9,694 bases of DNA, taken from positions 1 to 9,694 of the forward strand of contig CAUEBO010000083.1 of NCBI GenBank assembly GCA_958454405.1, written 5' to 3'. This DNA is from an uncultured Eggerthellaceae bacterium. GTDB lineage: Bacteria; Actinomycetota; Coriobacteriia; Coriobacteriales; Eggerthellaceae. This document shows, piece after piece, positions 4,918-9,694 of this stretch. The translations under genes and the position numbers were made by a program. The notes under the pieces were generated by a model. It was not told the DNA's origin, did not search any database, and saw only the letters and a program-made list of their open reading frames with translations. Position 1 is the first letter of the stretch, and each line of letters begins with the position of its first letter.

Positions 4918-6552
4918 CTACATCATGCCGCCCATGCCGCCGGCAGCAGCCGCAGCCATGGCCGCCGGATCGGGATCCTTCGGGATGTCGTTGATGGTGG
5001 CTTCGGTGATGAGGATGAGGGCCGCGACGGAGGCAGCGGACTGCAGCGCCGTGCGGGTCACCTTCACCGGATCGTTGACGCCCATTTCGATCATGTTGCC
5101 GTACTCGCCGTTGGCGCAGTTCAGGCCCTCGCCCTTCGCCATGCCCTTCACGTGCTCGACCACAACGCTGCCTTCGAAGCCTGCGTTCTGGGCGATGGCG
5201 CGCATCGGAGCCTCGAGCGCCTTGCGGATGATGTTCACGCCCACTTCCTCGTCCTTGTCGACGGAGTCGAGCTTGTCGAGCGCGGGCAGCGCGTCCACCA
5301 GCGCCACGCCGCCGCCGGCGACGATGCCTTCTTCCACAGCCGCGCGGGTCGCCTGCAGGGCGTCTTCGATGCGGGACTTCTTCTCTTTCAGCTCGGACTC
5401 GGTGGCAGCGCCCACCTTGAGCACGGCCACGCCGCCGGACAGCTTCGCCAGGCGCTCCTGCAGCTTCTCGCGGTCGAAGTCGGAGTCGACGCGCTCGAGC
5501 TCAGCCCTGATCTGGGCGATGCGATCCTCGATGGCAGACTTCTCGCCGGCGCCGTCCACGATGAGGGCGGTGTCCTTGGTGACCTTGACCGTCTTGGCAT
5601 GGCCGAGCATGTCGATGCGGGCATCGGCCATGGTCATGCCGAAGTCCTTGTCGATGACCTGCGCGCCCGTAACGGCCGCGATGTCCTCGAGGATGCGCTT
5701 GCGGCGGTCGCCGAAGCCGGGGGCCTTGATGGCGACGCAGTTGAACGTGCCGCGCAGCTTGTTCAGCAGGATGGTGGCCAGGGCCTCGCCCTCCACGTCC
5801 TCAGCGACGATGAACAGCGGGCGGCCGGTGCGCATGATCTCCTCGAGCAGGCCCACCATGTCCTGGATGCTCGTGATCTTCTGGTCGGTGAGCAGGATGT
5901 AGGGATCCGTGAGCACGGCCTCCATCTTCTCCATGTCGGTGGCCATGTACGGCGAGATGTAGCCGCGGTCGTACTGCATGCCCTCGACGATGTCCAGCTC
6001 GAGGTCGAACGAGGCGGCGTTCTCCTCCACGGAGATGGCGCCGTCCTTGCCCACGGCCTCCATGGCCTCGGCGATCTTCTCGCCGATTCCCGCGTCGCCG
6101 GCCGAAATGGTGCCGACGTTGGCGATCTGGTCCTGGGTGGACACCGGCGTGGCGTCGGCCTTGATGGCCTCGACGATGGCGTCGGTGGCCTTCTGGATGC
6201 CGCGGCGGATGCCGAGCGCATCGGCGCCGGCGGTCACGTTGCGCAGGCCCTCGGACACGATGACGTCGGCAAGCAGCGTCGCGGTGGTGGTGCCGTCGCC
6301 GGCCACGTCGTTCGTCTTGACGGCGACTTCGCGGACGAGCTGGGCGCCCATGTTCTCAACGGGATCCTCCAGCTCGACTTCCTTGGCAACGGTCACGCCG
6401 TCGTTCGTGATGGTGGGGGCGCCGTAGGACTTCTCGAGCGCCACGTAGCGGCCCTTGGGGCCAAGCGTCACCTTCACGGCATTGGAAAGCTTGTTCACGC
6501 CGGCAGCGAGCGCGCTGCGGGCATCTGCCTCGAACTTGATGTCTTTCGCCAT
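4918..6552 (-). CDS. groEL: Chaperonin GroEL (60 kDa, Cpn60)
   Basis: A full-length chaperonin of 544 residues, the normal size, that forms the double-ring folding chamber with GroES in the cytosol and uses ATP. The nucleotide site is complete: LGPKGR (30-35), the GDGTTTAT motif (85-92, Asp86) and Asp397 in EDALQATRAA, which matches the catalytic Asp398 of E. coli. The family signature AAVEEGIVAGGG is at 404-415. The apical domain (about 190-375) is intact, and the tail ends in GGMGGMM, typical of the housekeeping copy. Some actinobacterial paralogues instead carry His-rich tails. The start at 6552 follows AAAGGG (6563-6568) with 10-nt spacing. It is the second gene after groES, 163 bp away, transcribed from the CIRCE-controlled promoter in front of groES; no second promoter is evident in the gap. 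Confidence 0.99.
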   Translation of the reverse strand: MAKDIKFEADARSALAAGVNKLSNAVKVTLGPKGRYVALEKSYGAPTITNDGVTVAKEVELEDPVENMGAQLVREVAVKTNDVAGDGTTTATLLADVIVSEGLRNVTAGADALGIRRGIQKATDAIVEAIKADATPVSTQDQIANVGTISAGDAGIGEKIAEAMEAVGKDGAISVEENAASFDLELDIVEGMQYDRGYISPYMATDMEKMEAVLTDPYILLTDQKITSIQDMVGLLEEIMRTGRPLFIVAEDVEGEALATILLNKLRGTFNCVAIKAPGFGDRRKRILEDIAAVTGAQVIDKDFGMTMADARIDMLGHAKTVKVTKDTALIVDGAGEKSAIEDRIAQIRAELERVDSDFDREKLQERLAKLSGGVAVLKVGAATESELKEKKSRIEDALQATRAAVEEGIVAGGGVALVDALPALDKLDSVDKDEEVGVNIIRKALEAPMRAIAQNAGFEGSVVVEHVKGMAKGEGLNCANGEYGNMIEMGVNDPVKVTRTALQSAASVAALILITEATINDIPKDPDPAAMAAAAAGGMGGMM

Positions 6553-6715
6553 AGTGCTTCAACCCTTTCGATTGAGAGTGCTCCGCAAGCGGGTGCCTCG
6601 ACCTTGGAACCTGCGCCCCTCGCGCGGCGGGAGGGCCGCTCGTTGCGTCGATTCGAAGCCTGTGCAGATCGCTGCGGAAAACCCGTGGTTACCTCTGCTG
6701 AATCAAAAACCCGCT

Positions 6716-7003
6716 TTACGCGAACACGGCGTACAGATCGTCGGCACGCAGAATCATGACTTCCTCGCCGTCAACCGTCACTTCGGTTCCGCCGTACTTG
6801 CCATAGAGGACCTTGTCGCCTTCCTTGACCGGCATGGGGAGATACTTGCCGTCCTTGTCCATCTTGCCTTCGCCAACGGCAAGCACGGTGCCCGTCTGGG
6901 GCTTCTCCTTCGCCTCGGAGGCCAGGTACAAACCGGACGCCGTCTTCTCCTCCGCTTCGTCCTGCTTGATGATGACGCGATCACCCAATGGTTTCAAGTT
7001 CAT
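6716..7003 (-). CDS. groES: Co-chaperonin GroES (10 kDa, Cpn10)
   Basis: At 95 residues it has the normal length for GroES, the heptameric lid of the GroEL chamber. It opens with the signature LKPLGDRVIIK. Next comes the mobile loop (about 16-33), whose hydrophobic GroEL-binding tripeptide is L25-Y26-L27, where E. coli has IVL. It continues through the roof hairpin near residues 45-58 and ends DLYAVFA. The start at 7003 has a strong ribosome site AAAGGAAGG (7011-7019) 7 nt upstream. It is first in the groES-groEL operon, with a leader of about 115 nt that contains the CIRCE operator, so it should be repressed by HrcA and induced by heat. The LYL tripeptide is a normal family variant and probably co-varies with the groEL apical groove. 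Confidence 0.98.
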   Translation of the reverse strand: MNLKPLGDRVIIKQDEAEEKTASGLYLASEAKEKPQTGTVLAVGEGKMDKDGKYLPMPVKEGDKVLYGKYGGTEVTVDGEEVMILRADDLYAVFA

Positions 7004-7066
7004 AACGCTGCCTTCCTTTCGTCCGACTCATGCATGAAACTGGTTGCCGTCATGGTAGCCTATTTA

Positions 7067-7082
7067 ACCACTCGATTGTGGT
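7067..7082 (-). other. Small hairpin in the groES leader
   Basis: ACCAC pairs with GTGGT around a 6-nt loop on the minus strand, starting 6 nt after the CIRCE element. Together with the CIRCE stem it would make two adjacent hairpins at the 5' end of the message. Five base pairs is weak evidence on its own. Confidence 0.35.
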
Positions 7083-7087
7083 GACTG

Positions 7088-7114
7088 CTAGCACTCAGTG
7101 GTAACGAGTGCTAA
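7088..7114 (-). promoter_or_regulatory. CIRCE operator (HrcA binding site)
   Basis: CTAGCACTC, a 9-nt spacer, then GAGTGCTAA (plus-strand reading). The consensus is TTAGCACTC-N9-GAGTGCTAA, so this matches at 17 of 18 arm positions with exact spacing. It lies just downstream of the groES promoter -10, at the start of the transcript, where HrcA binding blocks transcription. The GroE proteins are known to keep HrcA active, giving feedback on the operon. Confidence 0.96.
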
Positions 7115-7124
7115 ACATTGCGTT

Positions 7125-7152
7125 ATCATAGCATCATGGATCGTGATTTCAA
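7125..7152 (-). promoter_or_regulatory. groES-groEL promoter, extended -10
   Basis: On the minus strand: -35 TTGAAA (7147-7152), a 16-bp spacer, and -10 TATGAT (7125-7130) preceded by TGC, which makes an extended -10. The expected start is near 7118, directly before the CIRCE operator. This is the layout of a housekeeping-sigma, HrcA-repressed heat-shock promoter. Confidence 0.85.
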
Positions 7153-7164
7153 GGGATTTCGCAG

Positions 7165-7193
7165 AAAACCTCAGTCTCTTTGACTAAGGTTTT
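7165..7193 (-). terminator. Bidirectional-type terminator between the response regulator and groES
   Basis: On the minus strand AAAACCTTAGTC pairs with GACTGAGGTTTT over 12 bp with one T-G wobble and a 5-nt loop. The A-rich 5' arm and U-rich 3' arm are typical of an intrinsic terminator that works in both directions. It starts 74 nt after the response regulator stop codon and ends 13 bp before the groES -35 box, so it insulates the chaperonin operon from the two-component operon. Confidence 0.8.
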
Positions 7194-7266
7194 GCCGAAT
7201 CGTCAAACTTTCGCCATAATTCGCGCCGGACCGCCCTTCGCGAGAGGCGGCGGCCTGCGAGCTTCG

Positions 7267-8040
7267 TCATGCGCCTCCGTGGAACGAGGACCCCGGCTTC
7301 ACGAGCCCGCCTTCGTAGGCTATCACGACGAGCTGGGCGCGATCGTGCGCATCGAGCTTGGACATGATGCGGGCGACGTGGGTCTTCACCGTTGCGGGCG
7401 AGATGAAGAGCTCTTCCCCTATCTGGTCGTTCGACAGGCCGCGCGCCACCTGCGCGAGGATCTCGCGCTCGCGATCGGTGAGCGAGCGGAGCGCGGCGGA
7501 CCCGCGCGCCACCATTCCGGCGGAAGCGGGCCGCGAGGCAACGAACGCCTCCACGAGACGCCGCGTGATGGAAGGCTGAATGAGCGCGTCGCCTTGGGCG
7601 ACCACGCGCACGGCCGAGGCGATCTCGTCGGGATCGGCGTCCTTGAGCAGGAACCCGCTTGCGCCGGCGGCCAGCGCGTCGTACACGTACTCGTCCAGGT
7701 CGAACGTCGTGAGTATGAGCACATGCACGTGGGCGAGCGCAGGATCGTTCCTGATGAGGCGCGTCGCCTCGATGCCGTTTTTGCGGGGCATGCGGATGTC
7801 CATGAGCACGACGTCGGGCTGCAGCATCTTGGCAAGCTCCACCGCCTCGGAGCCGTTGCGAGCCTCGCCGACCACCTCGATGCCCTCGTACGAGAGGAGG
7901 ATGAGGCGAAACCCGCTCCTCACCAAGTCCTGATCGTCCGCCACCAGCACGCGCAGGGGCCCGCCGTCACGCTGTTCCGCATCCAGGCGCTGCCGATCGC
8001 CCGGGCGCCCCGATTCCGCCTGCCGCCGTGCGTCCATCAT
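7267..8040 (-). CDS. Response regulator, NarL/LuxR type
   Basis: A 257-residue cytosolic transcription factor of the NarL/FixJ class. The receiver domain spans about 29-150, with acidic pair D35-D36, phospho-acceptor D81 in VVLMDIRMP, T111/T112 and K133 in LLKDAD, all present. A linker leads to a LuxR-type helix-turn-helix at about 185-250: LTDREREILAQVARGLSN and then the DNA-recognition segment ISPATVKTHVARIMSKL. Its partner is the kinase just upstream: the ATG at 8040 overlaps the kinase stop as ATGA, and a second in-frame ATG at 8037 overlaps as TGATG. A GGGAG (8047-8051) stands 6 nt before the first ATG. The receiver is preceded by an unusual polar extension of about 28 residues with no other start in it. 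Target genes are unknown; a hairpin terminator ends the operon. Confidence 0.95.
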   Translation of the reverse strand: MMDARRQAESGRPGDRQRLDAEQRDGGPLRVLVADDQDLVRSGFRLILLSYEGIEVVGEARNGSEAVELAKMLQPDVVLMDIRMPRKNGIEATRLIRNDPALAHVHVLILTTFDLDEYVYDALAAGASGFLLKDADPDEIASAVRVVAQGDALIQPSITRRLVEAFVASRPASAGMVARGSAALRSLTDREREILAQVARGLSNDQIGEELFISPATVKTHVARIMSKLDAHDRAQLVVIAYEGGLVKPGSSFHGGA

Positions 8041-9278
8041 GGCTCGCTCCCTTCCGCCGCACCGCCCGTCGGCAGCGAGGCCGCCACGCGGAACCCGCCG
8101 CCGGGACGCTCTCCCGCCTCGAGCGTGCCGCCCAGCAGCCGCGCGCGCTCGCGCATGCCCTCGATGCCGTGTCCTTCCTCCCCCTCGCCGTCCGACCTCG
8201 CCAAAACGCCGCAGCCATCGTCTTCCACGACGAGCCGCGCGCGGCCGCCGTCAAGGGCCAGGCTGATCCAAGCGCGCTTCGCGGACGCATGGCGCACGAC
8301 ATTGGTAGTCGCCTCCCGCGCGATGCCGAACAGGGCGACGTCGAGGTGCGCCGGCACGCGGCTCCTGTCGTAGCGGGCATCGTCGAACGTTGCCTGGACG
8401 CCCGCCTTGCACAGGTACGCCGCCAGGTCGCCCAGCCGATCGGTGCCCGCCGTTGGCGCCGTGTCCGCAGCAGCGTCCCCGTGGCGCAGCACGCCAATCA
8501 TGCTGCGGATGTCGTCGAGCGCGCTCTTGGCCGTCGCGCGCACGGCGGCTATGGCCTCTTTCGCCGCCGCAGGGTCGCGGTCCACCAGCCGCTCGGCGGC
8601 CGCCGCCTGGATGCTCACCGCCGACAGGGAATGCGCCGTGATGTCGTGCACCTCGCGCGCGATGCGCACGCGCTCCTCCTCCACGCGCCGGGCGGCCTCC
8701 GTCTCGCGCGAGCGCTCGGCCTCCTCCGCGCGTTGCTCGACCGCATCGACGTAGGCCCGGTGCGTCCGGTACGCGTACCCGCCCAAAGCCGCCGCCGCAA
8801 CCAGCGCGATGTTCGTCGCGCGCGTGAAGAACGCCAGGCTGGCCGTGCGCGAGGGGGCTTCCGCGAACAGCAGCCCCGCAACGGCCAGGCCCACCGCGAT
8901 CGCCGCTTCGATGCGGCTGAGCTCGCAGGCGATGGTGTACACGGCCACCACGGGCCCCACGACCGAAAGCGAGAATCCGCTGAACGCGTTCTGCAAGCCC
9001 AGGAAGGCGACGAACGTGAACAGAAACACCGGCCACGGGAACCGCCTGCGCACTGCAAGCGGCAACGTGGTGAGGGCGAGCGCGACGAACACCGAAGCGC
9101 TGGGCACGACGTTCACCATGCCCAGGTACTGCCGCATGGCAAGGTCGGGGATCACGATGGAAGACGCCGCCAGCATGAGCTGCCCGCAGCCGACGAGGAA
9201 CGCCGCCGCAGCCACGGCGATGTCGATGCCCCAGTCCTTGGGAGTCATCGGGCGGTTGTTCACCAGAACGTTGTCCAT
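8037..9278 (-). CDS. Membrane sensor histidine kinase, HisKA_3 type
   Basis: A 413-residue kinase. Residues 1-170 are membrane-embedded, with about six hydrophobic helices (roughly 17-40, 62-76, 83-98, 104-119, 123-140 and 153-170) and no extracytoplasmic sensor domain of note, so it probably senses something in or at the membrane. A coiled coil follows (174-205), then the dimerisation helix with phospho-acceptor His211 in AREVHDITAHSLS. The HATPase domain has N326 in REATTNVVRHA, the G1 box VEDDGCG (351-357) and the G2 box GHGIEGMRERARLLGG (369-384). It phosphorylates the response regulator encoded downstream by ATGA overlap. The start at 9278 has only a weak GGCGG in front of it; an in-frame ATG at residue 11 is possible. 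Upstream I see only a poor promoter candidate (TTCGAC with TATGGC at 9310-9315), then the tandem repeats. Stimulus and target genes cannot be told from the window. Confidence 0.95.
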   Translation of the reverse strand: MDNVLVNNRPMTPKDWGIDIAVAAAAFLVGCGQLMLAASSIVIPDLAMRQYLGMVNVVPSASVFVALALTTLPLAVRRRFPWPVFLFTFVAFLGLQNAFSGFSLSVVGPVVAVYTIACELSRIEAAIAVGLAVAGLLFAEAPSRTASLAFFTRATNIALVAAAALGGYAYRTHRAYVDAVEQRAEEAERSRETEAARRVEEERVRIAREVHDITAHSLSAVSIQAAAAERLVDRDPAAAKEAIAAVRATAKSALDDIRSMIGVLRHGDAAADTAPTAGTDRLGDLAAYLCKAGVQATFDDARYDRSRVPAHLDVALFGIAREATTNVVRHASAKRAWISLALDGGRARLVVEDDGCGVLARSDGEGEEGHGIEGMRERARLLGGTLEAGERPGGGFRVAASLPTGGAAEGSEP

Positions 9279-9360
9279 GCCGCCATGGTACGCGACCTAT
9301 CGACCGAGCGCCATACACCAACGGGAGTACTGTCGAAAACCGCATGCGAGACACTGCCAC

Positions 9361-9694
9361 GCGAAGCGACGTCGGCCAAGGGCCCCAGCCGTCTGGGCCC
9401 AGCCGTTCGGAGCCGGTCGAGCCCGCCCCTCGTCCTGCAGCGCCAGCCGCCCAGGCCGCAGCCGGGGAGGGAGAGGTCCGGGCGATCCTGGGAGCGAAGC
9501 GACGGTCGCCCCCAGGGCCCCAGCCGTTCGGAGCCGGTCGAGCCCGCCCCTCGTCCTGCAGCGCCAGCCGCCCAGGCCGCAGCCGGGGAGGGAGAGGTCC
9601 GGGCGATCCTGGGAGCGAAGCGACGGTCGCCCCCAGGGCCCCAGCCGTTCGGAGCCGGTCGAGCCCGCCCCTCGTCCTGCAGCGCCAGCCGCCC
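9361..9694. repeat. 121-bp perfect tandem repeat array, running off the right edge
   Basis: A unit of 121 bp occurs at 9401-9521 and 9522-9642 without a single difference. A third copy begins at 9643 and is identical for its 52 bases up to the window end. Before them, 9361-9400 is a partial and diverged copy: gcgaagcgac and agggccccagccgt are shared but an indel separates them. The period is not a multiple of three, so it does not encode a repeated peptide. Each unit contains a stem of 11 pairs (9487-9497 with 9506-9516; 9608-9618 with 9627-9637). This stem has one mismatch on the plus strand, and a G-U wobble in its place on the minus strand. The 82 bp between the array and the kinase start (9279-9360) hold nothing clear beyond a weak promoter candidate. 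Function is unknown. Confidence 0.95.

Noticed and set aside
6574..6583. Second CIRCE element in front of groEL
   Set aside because: Only one arm (GAGTGCTC) is present; the partner arm at the required 9-nt distance is missing.
4897..6759. 620-codon plus-strand open frame
   Set aside because: It is the antisense of groEL. The product is rich in repeated His-Ala-Asp-Leu without any domain; the groEL frame on the other strand is unambiguous.
7180..8373. 397-codon plus-strand frame
   Set aside because: Antisense to the response regulator and kinase; no recognisable fold and it starts in the terminator hairpin.
9361..9694. CRISPR array
   Set aside because: The whole 121-bp unit is repeated, including what would be spacers, so there is no repeat-spacer alternation, and no cas gene is visible.

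Overview
The window is GC-rich (roughly two thirds G+C by eye) bacterial chromosome. The Actinobacteria-like codon bias, a single groES-groEL operon whose GroEL ends in GGMGGMM, and the style of the small regulators suggest a Coriobacteriia/Eggerthellaceae-type gut actinobacterium. That placement is inference from recognition, not from a search.

Layout, left to right. At the left edge lie two tRNA genes on the minus strand, tRNA-Gln(UUG), cut by the window start, and tRNA-Lys(UUU), with a clear promoter upstream of tRNA-Lys. A plus-strand pair follows: a UspA-type universal stress protein and an MFS transporter starting one base after its stop. Converging on them is a minus-strand HD-domain hydrolase. 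Next is a minus-strand multi-pass metal exporter-like protein (ArsP_2 / 'putative manganese transporter' family) with a His/Cys-rich cytosolic loop. Divergent from it is a small XRE regulator carrying two C-terminal membrane helices. That regulator converges on the groES-groEL operon (minus strand) across a 296-bp spacer rich in perfect hairpins. The groES-groEL operon has a strong promoter with an extended -10, a CIRCE operator just after the expected transcription start, and a bidirectional terminator-like hairpin insulating it from the next genes. Those are a NarL/LuxR-type response regulator and its HisKA_3 sensor kinase, overlapping by ATGA. The right edge is a non-coding array of exact 121-bp tandem repeats that runs off the window.

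How the genes work together. The chaperonin operon is a standard HrcA/CIRCE-controlled heat-shock unit; hrcA itself is not in the window. The kinase and response regulator form one two-component system. Its stimulus and targets are not visible, although they may lie beyond the right edge. UspA and the MFS protein are probably co-transcribed. The metal exporter and the membrane-tethered XRE protein share a 172-bp divergent control region, which suggests but does not prove a regulatory link.

Most of the window is ordinary core genome. I see no convincing undescribed multi-gene system. The items most worth a second look are the perfect 121-bp repeat array, the 16-bp perfect hairpin between the XRE gene and groEL, and the possible leaderless start of the metal exporter.
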